Assembly: GCA_036245525.1 (NCBI GenBank)
Contig: BTPG01000007.1
Span: 169,351,328 to 169,415,327 of the forward strand
Reading direction: 5' to 3'
Length of the DNA stretch: 64,000 nt
Source of the DNA: Semisulcospira habei
Taxonomy: Eukaryota > Mollusca > Gastropoda > Semisulcospiridae
Shown: piece after piece, positions 1 through 15,667 of the stretch
Layout: each line of letters opens with the position of its first letter
Position numbering within the stretch: position 1 is the first letter of the stretch
The notes under the pieces: generated by a model
What the model was told of the DNA's origin: nothing
Seen by the model: only the letters and a program-made list of their open reading frames with translations
Database searches by the model: none
Translations under genes and position numbers: made by a program

Positions 1-1132
1 TTTGAATTGCGGCAGTCGTGCTGTTTCGGAAAGTTTTCAGGGCGCGCGCCGGTGTTGTCAGTCCGTAGAGTCGTTGCTAGTAACTTTTTCCAAGCTATGT
101 ACTGTACACGGTACCATTGGGCCAACGACAGTATTCAAGTAATCTAGACCGTCTGCAGTAGGCGCTCTTCGGTAGTCACGTGATAGATTGGCGCGTTGTG
201 AGTGCGCCATTTTAACAAATTTTCCCCAAATGAACTCGATTTTCAAGGTAAATTAGCTTTTACTTACTTATGAGGAAGCGATGATAAATTGTTCTATATC
301 ATGTTTTCTGTGGTAACTATAGACTGTCGTAGCTTGTACAAGCGCCAATTCAGCCGGCTTTGCGCTGGATGTCAGAAAATCGGTGAGTCTGAGGTGTGAG
401 CATGTGCTCTCGGTAAAAGACGGCACAAGTCACTTAGTAGAGTGCATGGTTTGCAAGCCCATTTGGAACTGTCAGTGTACAAATTTAGTCAGTTGCCTTT
501 GCGTTTTTGCACACTAGACAGCTTTGTAAACATGACTGGGTATTTCAAGGAGCTCGAGCTGACGCCGCGACATCGGAAAACATGGAGTCTAACTTGAAAG
601 TGCAACGTAAATATCGCACAGGTATGTGAATGAATTATACACAGCTATTGTGAATGAATAATGAAAATGAGATTTTCTGCAACACTTTTAATGAACACAT
701 AATGTCATTCCATATTTCTGTGTTTTCGGAGAGGATGCGAAGGGGCGAAGGGAACGCAGACCATAGCACGTATAGGTCGTTTGACATCGGAGCTGTCATA
801 TAATGAAGCATATGTCTGTAGGAGACAACTCTTGTATAGTGGTTGTCTCTCTCCGGTGATTATGTCCCTTAGAGACTGCGCATGCCCAGTTATTTCAAAC
901 AATGGGTGTATCAGAATGATGGGTTAACAGCATGTAAATAAAAATGACACAGTTGCAATACACCTGAACTGGTCAGTGTTCATGTCAAAAGCCAAAGGCA
1001 ATAGCGGTCCCTTTCCCTCATAATCTGCCCACTAGGCATGCCCATTATCACCCCGGTGCTGTGGACATTAAACCCTGAACTAACCAACGGAACACCAGCT
1101 TTTACTGATGGTAGGGGTGGGCGCTATAATTC
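1..1132. other. Mostly unannotated, CpG-containing stretch
   Basis: No long coding frame is recognisable. The first 200 bases are CpG-rich and contain an AAATGGCGC-type motif on the minus strand near 212, which could be a promoter or first-exon region. A weak first-exon candidate lies at 582-621. Otherwise I see nothing identifiable. Confidence 0.4.
582..621 (+). CDS. Candidate first coding exon, unknown protein
   Basis: An ATG in good context (aaacATGG) opens a short frame beginning MESNLKVQRKYRT that runs straight into a strong donor, ACAG|gtatgt. The 40-base length leaves phase 1. No downstream exon was identified in the next 10 kb, and the peptide is too short to assign. This is a pattern-based guess; a chance ATG plus donor is the main alternative. 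Confidence 0.2.
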
Positions 1133-1347
1133 TTTAACTCGTTGTACCCCAAGACCGAAATCCCCACATTTTGCCGTTGTCCTCTGAAGACTGCAGTGCA
1201 GTGCAGGATACAGATCGACCATGATAGTTCAAGGGTGATGCCAGAATAGCTGGGCGCCCATAGGCGCCAAGCTATTCTGGCATCACCCTTGAACTATCAT
1301 GGTCGATCCATATCTTGCTGTGGTGTGTCTGGGGTAGAATGAGTTAA
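1133..1347. mobile_element. TTAA palindromic MITE, family A
   Basis: The 215-bp element starts TTAACTCGTTGTACCCC and ends GGGGTAGAATGAGTTAA. Its centre is a near-perfect hairpin with arms of about 40 bp (CCATGATAGTTCAAGGGTGA ... AGCTTGGCGCC). It has no coding capacity. TTAA ends match the piggyBac/Kolobok target site, so I infer a non-autonomous DNA transposon. Confidence 0.75.
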
Positions 1348-2698
1348 GCGCAGTTAAGTAGCCGCCTCCGAGAACAGAGGGTAAAACAGCTACGAATCAA
1401 AGACCCTCCCCCCTACAAAACAAAGAAAAACATATGTTGCAGTGCACCTGACCTGACCAGTGTTCAACACATATTCAAAGGCAATAGCTCCCCAAACCTG
1501 GGCCAGAATTCATGGCCAGACGATAGGGCTCTTACCAACCCGGTGGTGCTACCGGCTCAGTAAGTCTACAAGCGTAGGCTTACTGGCAGGCAGTTACCAA
1601 TCAAATCTTACCGGCTCAGCATTGATAGTGACACTGTAAGGATTTTATCGCCCCCGTTAGCAATTTTACCAGCCTGATAACTCTACTGGTCCAGTAAGTC
1701 TACAAATTTGGCATTCATGGACCGTCAGTAGACTTAACTACTGGTAGGGGAAGGGTCACATTTCTACCAGGTTGGGGGAGGGGGGGGGGGGGGGGGGGGG
1801 GCATTGACTGTAACTTTACTTGTGGCTAGCCAAAAAGGACCAAACAGTAATAAATCAGATGAAATGGCTATTGTGGAACATATTTCTGTTTCTGCTCTTA
1901 AAATCTAGATTAAATGCCTCTTCTGAATAGTCGTTATTGGTGAAAAAGCTGAAGGCACAGATAAAGGGTGTAGGGTAAAGGTCCCCATATTGAGTCAACT
2001 GCATAATTTAACATCCACTTTAGACCGTTAAACCGTTGGATGAAGAAGAATTATAATGCAGTGGTTATTTAAAAAATCACCGTTTAATAATGAATCGACC
2101 CGATTTAAAAAAAAAAGAAAGAAAAGATTTATTATAAATAAGCCCAAATATTACTTATCGAGCTAAATGGAGTTTTTCAAACTGATTTTGCGTGTTTTGA
2201 GAGCTATGGCTCAGAGCCAGATATGAAAGAGGAGGGTAGTCCCTCTCCTCCCCCCCCCCCCCCCCCCCGCCACCGCCCCCCCCCCCCCCTTTTTGAAATA
2301 GAAAAGAAAAAGTGCGAAATGCTCACATGAAAGTCACGTAAATACACATAGTTGTGAATGTTATAAACTAAATGGGGAGTAAGGTCTGACCACTTAGTGC
2401 CATCTATTTCAGGTTAAAGGTCCAAAAGACAGAGTTGGAAACCATCCCATTTCTCCCCCCCCCCCACCCACCCTACCCCCACACACACACACTTTTTTCA
2501 GCAGTGAAGGGGTTATAAACCTTTGGCTGTCCGTAACACTTATGTTCGCCAAGGACAGCTCATTTCCCTTCAGAGGATTTTGTTGTTGTTTTTTTATGGG
2601 GGGGGGGGGGGGTGGTGGTGGTGGTGCTGATGAGGATCTACGCCTCTTGCTGACATCACTTGTGTCCGTGTTCCTCGGACAACTGGCGTTGTTCAGCT
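1348..2698. other. Non-coding stretch with G and C homopolymers
   Basis: I see no gene. There is a run of about 24 G near 1778, several C runs at 2249-2289 and 2456-2470, and a G run followed by GGT repeats near 2599. The segment 1545-1760 contains imperfect short repeats of the type AGTAAGTCTACAA. Frames crossing the homopolymers are low-complexity artefacts. Confidence 0.5.
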
Positions 2699-2912
2699 TT
2701 AACTCCTTGTACCTCAAGACCGAAATCCCCGATTGTTGCCGTTGTCCTCTGAAGACTGCAGTGCAGTGCAGGACACAGATCGACCATGATAGTTCAAGGG
2801 TGATGCCAGAATAGCTTGGCGCCCGTGGGCGCCAAGCTATTCTGGCATCACCCTTGAACTATCATGGTCGATCCATATCTTGCTGTGGTGAGTCTGGGGT
2901 AGAATGAGTTAA
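2699..2912. mobile_element. TTAA palindromic MITE, family A
   Basis: This 214-bp copy has the same layout as 1133-1347, with TTAACTCCTTGTACC at the left, GGGGTAGAATGAGTTAA at the right and the 40-bp-arm central hairpin. It is closely similar to the first copy, so the family seems recently active. Confidence 0.75.
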
Positions 2913-3439
2913 ATTAACAAAGATTCTGCAATTACTGACAGTGAAGAGGATACGGTACAATTGTTTGACTCGTGATTGTGTTCATCTCAGGATCTGTCTG
3001 TCATGAGCTTTGTCTTTTATGGCGACAAGTGCACTGTCGCAACTTGTAGGCTTAAAACACATTAACAGTGCTAATGAATGGCTCTCTAAGGGATGGGTTG
3101 TGGAGGACAGGGACAGCTACTGCCTATGGAGTATGACACGAACACTCATCAGTTTATCAGCAACTGTGCCACTTTGAAATCCAGACCAATAAGGTGACTC
3201 CCAAGTGTGTAAAATGCTAGAGAAGAACCCAATGGAGAAAGAAACATGCTTGCTTAGAAATGACAGCTACAACTCAACTGTGCTGTAACTGTCATTCATG
3301 AGTGCTTTTCTTTATGTGTTGGGTACTTTTGTGCCAATATGGGGTGGGTTATGGGGGGACAGTAAAAGCTATTGCCAATGGAGTATCATCAGAATGTTAA
3401 CTGTAAACCTGCCAAATAAACAATAGATAACTACTACCT

Positions 3440-3684
3440 GAGAACATTACGCTGGGTGCATCCACAGTGCATCATGAAGTAGGACATGGCCCGTGGAGTG
3501 AAGCCACAGATCCATCAACCAGAACGTGCAATCCCAAAGCAACAACAGGCTATGACCTGGGTAAAAAAAAAAGCAACATTTTACATCACAGACCAAAACT
3601 CTGCTGGATTTAGAGTGCGAAAACCTATGTCTAAAAGTTTTGCTTACCTCCCCTTGTTCACGCCACCAGCAAAGTAGACACAAG
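3440..3684 (-). CDS. Possible small exons of an unrecognised gene
   Basis: On the minus strand a 42-base segment (3643-3684) is bounded by a pyrimidine-rich AG acceptor and a good donor (GGGGAG|gtaagc). One frame reads TSCVYFAGGVNKG. A second open segment lies below it (3447-3556), also after an AG. The spacing resembles tiny exons, but I recognise no domain and cannot verify the joins. A chance pattern is quite possible. Confidence 0.2.
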
Positions 3685-3919
3685 AAGTTGCTGGAGAATC
3701 AGAGGTAGGTCTAAACTGCATGTGTCTTAAGGAAAACAGACGATAAAAAGCATGCAATATCATATTTCTGTCCAGATCAATCCTTGAAGCATGTGCAGTT
3801 CTGACCTACTTCTGACTTGGAAACATCATCTCTTCCAGTGGCTGCATGCACAAAGGGTGTAGTCAAAGACTTTTCTCACCTGAAAACTTTCTATAGAAGC
3901 ATGTCTTTAGGAATGCCAT

Positions 3920-4130
3920 TTAAACCATTACATCCTGATGCTGATTTCTGTAAAATTTGCTGATTGTCCTATGAAGGTTACATTACAGATTAGGAGATAG
4001 ATCAACCGTTTTTGTTCGAGGGTGGTGCCAGAATTAGCGCCTTAGGCGCCAAGCTATTCTGGCACCACCCTTTAACCATCATAGTCAAATTTATTTCAAG
4101 CAGTGGGTGTATCAGGATGAAATGGGTTAA
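3920..4130. mobile_element. TTAA palindromic MITE, family A variant
   Basis: Starts TTAAACCATTACATCCTG and ends CAGGATGAAATGGGTTAA. The centre is a hairpin of the GGTGCCAGAATTAGCGCC type with arms diverged by small indels. The termini differ from family A proper (CATCCTGA instead of CTACCCC), marking a subfamily shared with 6885-7089 and 21568-21770. Confidence 0.65.
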
Positions 4131-4189
4131 ACAACTGAAAGAAACCTTGCAAGTTTCATTATAAAATAATGTGTACAGGAAACACAGCT

Positions 4190-4310
4190 GATAGTTTGAG
4201 GGCGGAGCGAGATTAGCTTGGTGCATACAGGTGTCAAGCTATTCTGGCACCAATCTCGAACTATCATAGTTAATCCATATGTTGTAGTATATCAGGGCTG
4301 AATGGGATAA
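4190..4310. mobile_element. Diverged palindromic MITE remnant
   Basis: Arms GAGATTAGCTTGG and CAAGCTATTCTGG around a short loop, with the right end GGGCTGAATGGGATAA. The left end is eroded. It sits between two better copies, 60 and 19 bases away. Confidence 0.5.
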
Positions 4311-4328
4311 GTTCATCATAACTCAGAA

Positions 4329-4542
4329 TTAACTCATTCTACCCCAGACACACCACAGCAAGATAAGGATCGCCCATGATAGTTCAAGGGTGATGCCAGA
4401 ATAGCTTGGCGCCTATGGGCGCCAAGCTATTCTGGCATCACCCTTGAACTATTATGGGCGATCTGTGTCCTGCACTGCACTGCAGTCTTCAGAGGACAAC
4501 GGCAACATTTAAGGATTTCGGTGTTGGGGTAGAATGAGTTAA
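4329..4542. mobile_element. TTAA palindromic MITE, family A
   Basis: Family A copy in the opposite orientation to 1133-1347: TTAACTCATTCTACCCC at the left and the GGGGTAGAATGAGTTAA form at the right. Hairpin arms are almost perfect around GCGCC. Confidence 0.75.
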
Positions 4543-4717
4543 CACAAAGACAAAAAAGTTGAGTCCCTTCAAATAAAAAAGACAGATGTTGCACCCTTTA
4601 TATAGTAAGGACTAAAGGGACCGTTTCCCTGAACCGCCCCCCCCCCACCCCACCCCACCCCCCCCCCCCCATTACTGCGGCAAGCATCCTCGTAGCAGTT
4701 TACTGTTGATACCTGAT

Positions 4718-5030
4718 ACAGGTACATGTACATATAGTTTGTTGTACTGTTAATATCTGATACTGGTACATGTACATCTATTTTGTTGTACTGTTAATAC
4801 CTGATACAGGTACATGTACATCTAGTTTGTTGTACTGTTAATACCTGATACAGGTACATGTACATCTAGTTTGTTGTACTGTTAATACCTCATACAGGTA
4901 CATGTACATCTAGTTTGTTGTACTGTTAATACCTGATACAGGTACATGTACATCTAGTTTGTTGTACTGTTAATACCTGATACAGGTACATGTACATTTA
5001 CTTTGTTGTACTGTTATTACCTGACACATG
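4718..5030. repeat. 44-bp tandem repeat, about 7 copies
   Basis: The unit contains GGTACATGTACATCTAG followed by TTTGTTGTACTGTTAATACC. Copies differ by one or two bases. The palindromic GTACATGTAC inside each unit gives a regularly spaced dyad. It is a minisatellite without coding content. Confidence 0.85.
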
Positions 5031-5079
5031 TAATCTAACTGTGAATCTCAATGGGGGAACTTCCAGTGAGGAAGCGGCA

Positions 5080-5145
5080 TATATTCTCATGAGTCCTTGT
5101 GGCTGCAGGGGCTCATGAGAATATTATGCCTCCTGCAGGTGGAGC
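5080..5145. repeat. Hairpin of family D (CTCATGAG core)
   Basis: Arms containing ATATTCTCATGAG and CTCATGAGAATATT flank a GC-rich loop. It shares the GGGGCTCATGAG core with copies at 17.9, 22.0, 26.4, 28.3, 30.8, 36.5 and 37.8 kb. Outer ends are not defined here. Confidence 0.5.
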
Positions 5146-5265
5146 AGGCTGGGTGAAGCCAACAGATGTTTGAAGTCTGCACAATGTTTGACCCACTACT
5201 GATCTAGGGAGAACCTCTACTGATGAGTGGCAGATTTTGGTTGAAAATACCGGGTGCAAAAGATG

Positions 5266-5471
5266 TTAACCCTTTTAGCCCCGGGACCCTGCAGCAGGAG
5301 ATGGATTGATCATGATAATTCAAGGGTAGTGCCAGATGAGCTTGGCGTCTGAAGGCGCCAAGCTCATCTGGCACTACCCTTGAATTATCATGATCAGTCC
5401 ATCTGATACAACTGGTACACAGTCGTTAGGTAACACCTCCAAAATTTGAGAAACGGGACCAAAAGGGTTAA
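5266..5471. mobile_element. TTAA palindromic MITE, family B
   Basis: 206 bp, starting TTAACCCTTTTAGCCCC and ending GGGACCAAAAGGGTTAA. Central hairpin arms contain TGATAATTCAAGGGTAGTG and CCAGATGAGCTTGGCG. The ends differ from family A but the inner hairpin is clearly related. Confidence 0.75.
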
Positions 5472-5657
5472 AGGGTGAATACCAATGTGAAAGGTAAGTA
5501 AACAAAATCTGGAAAATAGTTCATGTCTTTCTTTGTACAATCTCGTCTGCATAAGGCAAACACCCAAAGGACTATTAAAAAAGTGGCTGCCTTAGACAGG
5601 TGGTATCCATACACAGTGTCATCTCACAGAATGTGGATCATGGGACCAACAATGGAA

Positions 5658-6185
5658 GTGTACACAAACCAAGGAATCACTCAGCGCTGGACAGACAAAC
5701 AGTTAGATCCCCTGCCCCCACCTATCAGGCACCCAATCGCCAGCCCGCAGAGAAATACGCAGGTATAGAACAAGACGATCATCTGCATCCTCTAATAAGA
5801 TGCATCAGGTCTCGCTTATAACCCATGTCTTTCTCCGGAACTTAGGAAGCAGGCAGGAGAAACATACATACACATATACGAACGTGCACTACTATATGTG
5901 GTCGGGTAAATACCCTGATTTCCCACAGTAGATGCACAGAACATTACACAACAGTGTAACGATACAAATTTGCCTCGAGTTATAGATACTCACAAACCAG
6001 ATAGGTGAGGATAGCGCTGGCAGAATTGTACACAAACCAAGGAATCACTCAGCGCTGGACAAACAGTTAGATCCCCTGCCCCCGCCTATCAGGCACCCTA
6101 TCGCCAGCCCACAGAGAAATACGCAGGTATAGAACAAGACGATCATCTGCATCCTCTAAAAAGATGCATCAGGTCTCGCTTATAA
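5658..6185. repeat. Direct duplication of a dispersed repeat (two copies)
   Basis: The segment 5658-5820 recurs at 6027-6183 with few changes; both start TACACAAACCAAGGAATC and end GGTCTCGCTTATA. An inverted third copy lies at 57626-57790, which also matches the spacer before the second copy. The frame open at 5523-5768 crosses the first copy but shows no known domain. Confidence 0.7.
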
Positions 6186-6217
6186 TAGAACAATGGAAGG
6201 TCTGCTTGGAAGGGTGG

Positions 6218-6345
6218 TCATCTCACACAGGTGGTCATCTTGACAGGTTTGACTGTAATATCTTGCCCTGCTGTCACAGACACTGTCACTTGATTCGAAT
6301 CTAAACTTGAACAAAAGCTCTTGAACGATCCACATCCTTTCAGGC
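6218..6345 (-). CDS. Possible terminal exon, unknown secreted-type protein
   Basis: A pyrimidine-rich acceptor (TTTGTTTGTTCAG) on the minus strand precedes a frame beginning CLKGCGSFKSFCSS and ending TTCVR before a stop. Four cysteines in about 42 residues suggest an extracellular fragment. No donor, partner exon or family was recognised. A chance open frame after an AG is the alternative. Confidence 0.25.
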
Positions 6346-6624
6346 ACTGAACAAACAAACACAATATTTCAGTTGCAAAGTACAGTTTGCACACACAAAT
6401 CAATATCTGTAATGTATATCATGATACCTGATAGCTCTCCAAAGTCAGAAAGGATTATCTGCATTGATGGTAATATGGTGCTCAATGTACAACGGCTAGT
6501 GAATAAAAAACGTGGGTAATCCATAGGCAAGCACAGTCTATCTAAGGCTAACCTTTTGACCTAAGGCTGACCTAACTTAAGAGAACCTTTCGCTCAATAG
6601 ATATCCGCTTGGAAGCCTGCGACA

Positions 6625-6818
6625 TTCTGCGCTTTTCTTGACCGAGTACCTGTCCTTTATGATCACATTTTTTTCTGATGTAGTTGCAAACAACAGATAA
6701 ACTGAAACAGATAAAACTCTTTAAAACATTTTATGTGATATCTGTTGTTTGCAACCACATATTTTGGCAGAAAAAAGGGACCATAAAGGACAGGTACTCT
6801 CTCAAGAGAAGCGCAGAA
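6625..6818. mobile_element. Foldback element with GCGC-ended arms
   Basis: TTCTGCGCTTTTCTTGA at the left pairs with TCAAGAGAAGCGCAGAA at the right. Inner matching blocks are ACCTGTCCTTTATG / CATAAAGGACAGGT and GTTGCAAACAACAGATA / TATCTGTTGTTTGCAAC. The total is about 194 bp with no coding content. Related fragments carrying ACCTGTCCTTTAT and AGGTGACACTTGT occur at 18390-18450 and 33125-33250. Confidence 0.65.
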
Positions 6819-6884
6819 GGGTAAACAGTGTCGCCTGACATTAGACCATCATTTAGGTGAATACAACCACCTTAAAGATGGTCT

Positions 6885-7089
6885 TTAACCTATTACATCC
6901 TGAGGCTGATTTTTAAAAATGTGCTTATTGTCCTAGATTACAGATAAGTCAGACAGATCTGGTATTTTAGTTCAAGGTGTGGTGCCAGAATAGCTCGGCG
7001 CCTTGAGCGCCAAGCTATTCTGGCACCACCCTTGAACTATCAGGTTAATTTATTTCAAATAATGGGTGTATCAGGATAAAAAGGGTTAA
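6885..7089. mobile_element. TTAA palindromic MITE, family A variant
   Basis: Starts TTAACCTATTACATCCTGA and ends TCAGGATAAAAAGGGTTAA. Central arms are GGTGCCAGAATAGCTCGGCGCC and its partner. Same subfamily as 3920-4130. Confidence 0.7.
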
Positions 7090-7212
7090 AGACACACAAA
7101 ACTAATTCAGCTGTATGGCCATATACTGGTAATGGTATGCGTAATACTAGGACTGACCTCTAAAAAACAATTCAACCCCAAGTGCATGCTGCTACCTATA
7201 CTGTCTACAGTA

Positions 7213-7433
7213 CCAGTGTCTGCACACGGGGTGTCAAATGAGACGTAACAACAACTGTGGGCTGTGGGAAAACATCTAATAATTTCAAGTTGATGTGAGG
7301 GCGCACAATGTGCCTCTCTGCTGACTCCATATACACCAGTGGTACCGTACTCAGGTGGAACAGGAACATGCAGTCATCAGACATTTCTTCTAGTGTTCGC
7401 AAAAGATTTCCTTCACAGTCACTGGCACATTCG
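7213..7433 (-). CDS. Possible internal exon, unknown protein
   Basis: The minus-strand frame is open for 87 codons and contains LECASDCEGNLLRTLEEMSD and a second half rich in Val, Leu and Pro. A plausible acceptor (TTCAAATGCAG) and a weak donor (ACACTG|gtactg) bound it. Amino-acid composition looks protein-like, but I recognise no family. It might belong with the candidate exon at 6218-6345 on the same strand. Confidence 0.25.
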
Positions 7434-7789
7434 AGACGTACTGCATTTGAACAATCCAGATCATGCATAGCATAACTAAAAGGCGCATATATGCGGCTTC
7501 ATTTTATGCCATTTATCCAGATATTTTATGTCTAGCATGAGTCAAACACAAAATCCAACATATCAAGCAGTACACACGAAGTAGAAACAAAGGGGTACTA
7601 ACTGAAACTTGACTTCAACAGTCAGTTATCATCTGGATCATTTCCCCATCTTGATTAGCCTGCAGGCGGTATGATGGAACCTCAGTGTCACATGGACTAT
7701 GAGTACAGATTTTTCCATTGTGTGTCCTTTAGCAGAAAAAAAAGATCAGTGGTACTTCCAAAAAACATTCAGCCAAGACACACTGCAAC

Positions 7790-7910
7790 AACAAATTTGA
7801 TTGACCATGATAGTTCAAGGGTGGTGTCAGAACAGCTTGCAGCCTCAATTTGCCAAGCTCTTCTGGCACCACCTGTGCACTGTCACGGATGATAGATCAG
7901 TCTCCTGAAC
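7790..7910. mobile_element. Degenerate family A palindrome
   Basis: CCATGATAGTTCAAGGGTGG at the left and a partner arm ending GGCACCACC flank a loop that has lost the GGCGCC core. Outer ends are eroded. Confidence 0.5.
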
Positions 7911-7929
7911 TGTTATGAAGTCTTTAACC

Positions 7930-8500
7930 CCTTGGCTTGACTGCCATTTGACATAGTGTTTATGCAATCATTTTAATTCAACGCCAAACAGCCTAATGCA
8001 TCCCAATAACACGGATTCAAAGTGATGTCAGCAAGAAGCATAGATCTTCATGAGCTCCCACTTGTTAATTGGATTTCACATTTTTCTCCGCTGTGCCGCT
8101 ATGCTGGGAGTTATACACGCTGATTCTTGTTGTACCAAGCGGATATCAGAAGAACAGCGCGCGCTATGCTGTGGCAATACACCCAACGTGCTTTCCTCCC
8201 CTTTCATCATTTCATCTCAGGAGTGGCTCTTCCGGCACGCCACGCTCAACATCACGGCCTGCGCTAGCCTAGTGCACTCAACGAAGCTTCAGGCCTCACA
8301 TTCCAGCCGAATGATGTAATGACAGACACCTCCCAGACGCAGTGACTGTGTTTCTTACTGAACAGCCGCGTGTGTACTGTGCCTTTTTTTAGAAACCATC
8401 GGACTGCTTTCACGTTAATGATGTAGTTCTACTACGTTTGTTTTTAACATGAATATGAAGTTATATACTAGTTAAGTTCAGTATAATTAAGGTGGTGACT
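7930..8500. other. No recognisable feature
   Basis: A frame at 8050-8319 starts with a hydrophobic stretch, but it shows no splice context or family resemblance. I see nothing else. Confidence 0.35.
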
Positions 8501-8966
8501 GTTTATGCCGGAGCGACTGTCTAAACACCGGCGCTGTACTATGGCGGCGACGGGCCCCCAGGTGCTGTTTGACCGTTGTTCAGTTTTATGTTGCCTAGAT
8601 CGGAGATCATCTCCGTATCGACGCGGGTATTTTGTTTCTGTTGTTAACTTGTTTTATGTACTAGTTTTAGCCGAGTAGGAACTTATTAAAGAACATTATA
8701 ATAGTGTGTTCAGGAGACATAGGGCTGTCTTAGCATTCTGTTTTTGTCAGGGAGGCTCGGGTCGGGATGAGGCCACTGGCGCTGGCCATTAGATGCCTTG
8801 GCGACGGGCTTCACCCGTCCCGAGTCATTGTCCATTGCGTAGCTCTGTTATTGTAATTTCAAGTGTGGAATGAGCGAGTGAGTGAATGTAAGCAGCACCT
8901 GTGGTGGCAAAAATGTGAATTCCCCCATGAGGGATTAATAAAGTATTATTGTATTGTATTGTATAG
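8501..8966 (+). mobile_element. Retroposon 3' end with (TATTG)n tail
   Basis: The segment ends GGGATTAATAAAGTATTAT followed by repeated TATTG units, a typical retroposed 3' end with a short tandem tail. No reverse transcriptase frame remains, so it is either a SINE-like copy or a severely 5'-truncated LINE. The start is uncertain. Confidence 0.45.
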
Positions 8967-9376
8967 ATCTATGTCTCTTGCGCTTAGGTCATTCTTTGTC
9001 CTTCTCAGCAGTCAAGAGAATAAACTGCACGTTCCAAATTGGAGACTTCAAATCTTAGTCAGAGAAAAGCAAATCCACTCGCTCGACACCAAATGTGAGG
9101 AGATTTATTGTCGGGCGATAACATGTCAAGTTTATTGGTGCCCAAATAATGAATACAAATTTCAAAACAGAAACACAAACAGAATTATTCGGGCTGCAGA
9201 TTCAGACTCTTACTTATAGATTTCACTTGGATGATAGTCCCAATGGCTATTACAAGTACTACTGTCCTTGAACATTTGGCCTTCCATGTCAACGTGTCAA
9301 TGCTCCCTGCTGTAATCATGTAAACAATACCAACAGTGGCATGCACAAGAGGGTTAATCCATCTACACCCACTCTT

Positions 9377-9446
9377 TTAACCCCTTGGCTGTCAGTAACA
9401 GTTTATATCAGGGTGATTCCTGGGAAAAAGACAGCCAAAAGGTTAA
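9377..9446. mobile_element. Small TTAA palindrome, family C
   Basis: 70 bp, TTAACCCCTTGGCTGTC at the left and GACAGCCAAAAGGTTAA at the right. It is the short form of the family seen at 17568, 20606, 22951, 23583, 33620 and 35752. Confidence 0.65.
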
Positions 9447-9468
9447 CACTACAGATCCTCCTAAATAG

Positions 9469-9536
9469 TAACCCTTTGGTTGTCAGTAGCAGTTTAATCA
9501 CTTTGACATAACTGATACCAACAGTCAAAGGGTTAA
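9469..9536. mobile_element. Small palindrome, family C
   Basis: 68 bp, TAACCCTTTGGTTGTCAGTA at the left and ACAGTCAAAGGGTTAA at the right. It lies 22 bases from the previous copy, in tandem. Confidence 0.6.
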
Positions 9537-10096
9537 TTTTCCCAACTCCAGTGCAAGCACTGCCATGGTAGCTCATGTATAGCCAAAGCTTCTTATAGTT
9601 CAGTACCTATTGTATCCTGACATATCTCAGTCACATGGTATTCATATTTTTAGTTAAATACTAAACTAATATATTCATGTGTGAATTATATCTGCACTCA
9701 CTATGAACACAAACGTCTCCACCAAAGCTGCTGAGAACAAATACATGACTAAAAAAATGGTCCATCTCAGCCAAACTAAATGCAGTGTACACGATTTTTT
9801 TCCCAAGTGAAGATTCTGCATTGTCTACTTTCCCCAGCTGGCAAACACATTTTTATCTGAGGGATCCTAAGAAAAAATACGTTTTGCGTATTACTGAAAG
9901 CAAACTTTTATCGCCTACCGCCTACAAAGCTGGCATTTTATGTTTAACTTTTATATGCACATGAGGAATCTTTTTGTCTACTTTCGTTTTGATGAATCCA
10001 CCGTGGCACCTCCTCGATGCAGTCAACACCACCGTTTTCTCCGGACTCGAACGTATTTGTAACTTACAAAGATCGTCGACACATGTTCTCAGACCA
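9537..10096. other. No recognisable feature
   Basis: AT-rich DNA with only short frames. I see no repeat, exon or RNA gene. Confidence 0.4.
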
Positions 10097-10165
10097 ATGC
10101 CAAAGTTGCGAGGTTCGATACCGGGTTTTGGCGTCGGATTTTTCTCCTCTAGTAAGTGTCAGGTA
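10097..10165 (+). mobile_element. Fragment of tRNA-headed SINE
   Basis: Contains CCAATGCCAAAGTTGCGAG, a B-box-like GGTTCGATACC, and TTTTCTCCTCTAGTAAGTGT. These match the full SINE at 20856-21279 immediately around its B box. The A-box part is lost. It abuts the 5' region of the LINE that follows. Confidence 0.6.
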
Positions 10166-10169
10166 GTAC

Positions 10170-14512
<4,343 letters not shown>

Positions 14513-14570
14513 AAAACGGACTGACCCAGCAAGCGCATATACTTCATTGTCTTCCGAGACAGAAGGATGC

Positions 14571-14905
14571 CAACCAAGTGTCACCGTTAATTCGGGCGGA
14601 CCGTCGGGGGTTCTTTCTCCGGGTACTCCGGTTCTTCCACCCCTCCACTTTGGTACGGGTTTCAGGCCACTTTATAAATTTCAAATACAAGCGATCAAAA
14701 TTTCCGAAACCTCAGTAGCTGAGCTGACCCTTCGCACCACGTGAATGTCCTGTGTCTGTCTTGCACTGTGTTTGTCTTCAGAGTGAAAGCGTGTGTGTGT
14801 CACGTGAGCGTGCGTGTTGGGTTCAGTTCGCGGCGCTTTGAGTCCATTCGAATTGGGAAAAAGCGCCTATATATTAACCGGTATTATTATTATTATCTTG
14901 TGGCA
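14571..14905 (+). mobile_element. SINE, 5'-truncated copy
   Basis: Matches the body of the SINE at 20856-21279 from AAGTGTCACCGTTAATTCGG through GGCGCTTTGAGTCCATTCG and GAAAAAGCGCCTATATATTA, ending in an (ATT)n tail. The tRNA-like head is missing. It lies just beyond the 3' end of the LINE. Confidence 0.8.
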
Positions 14906-15067
14906 CCAAACAGCTTACGGAAAACCTGATATTTTCTTTCACCTGACTCAATCAAAGTTCTCCAAGTCCAAAGTCTCCGAACTTTCCCGTACAATTGAAG
15001 ATGGCCGCTGACCGGAACAGGATCAGGATTTTATTTAACGACTTTTCACACATTGGTGATATTAGAC

Positions 15068-15071
15068 CCCC

Positions 15072-15114
<43 letters not shown>

Positions 15115-15165
15115 ATAATAATAATAATAATAATAAAATTAAAATAAAAAATTAAAAAAAAAAAT
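15068..15165. repeat. Poly(A) and (AAT)n tract
   Basis: About 40 A are followed by about eight AAT units and A-rich DNA. It could be a retroposon tail, but no attached element was identified. The remaining DNA to 15667 shows nothing recognisable. Confidence 0.7.
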
Positions 15166-15667
15166 CAACAACCAAACGTACAACTTGTGAATATCAAAGA
15201 ATAGCAAAAATTAACATCCAAACACACACACAAATTACTTATTATAATAGTTCACCCACCGGACTATAAATTAGTATATTAACTATTGCAACTGCAATAT
15301 TTCTATACGTACGTTCTGCTGATTTTTCAACTGTTATGTTGTTTTGTCAACAGATTCATTGTAATAGGACACTGACTCACAGACTGAATATATGCTTAAC
15401 AGAGATGGGGCCTTTAAGCACTTGCATTTAGTGATGTCTTTTGAGAATTGTGTTTTCCAAAAATTTTGCCTTGTATAATTTCAACGAAGCTGTTTTTCTT
15501 GAACAAGGTGGAACATGATAAGTATATTTCATATCATCTTTGTGAGAAAAAAAAAAAAAAAGCTGTTTAGCACAGAGTACATTACGCTGACCGGAAGTAA
15601 AAACTCTAGGTTTGCGCATTGGGTCTGCACACGACTGGTTCCTGGCCAAAATTGGCCAATTTTCTTT

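Noticed and set aside
4718..5030. Array of regulatory dyads (GTACATGTAC)
   Set aside because: The palindrome repeats only because the 44-bp unit is tandemly duplicated; no gene is nearby to regulate.
8050..8319. 89-residue protein with a hydrophobic start
   Set aside because: No family resemblance, no supporting splice sites, and a second overlapping frame of similar length exists.
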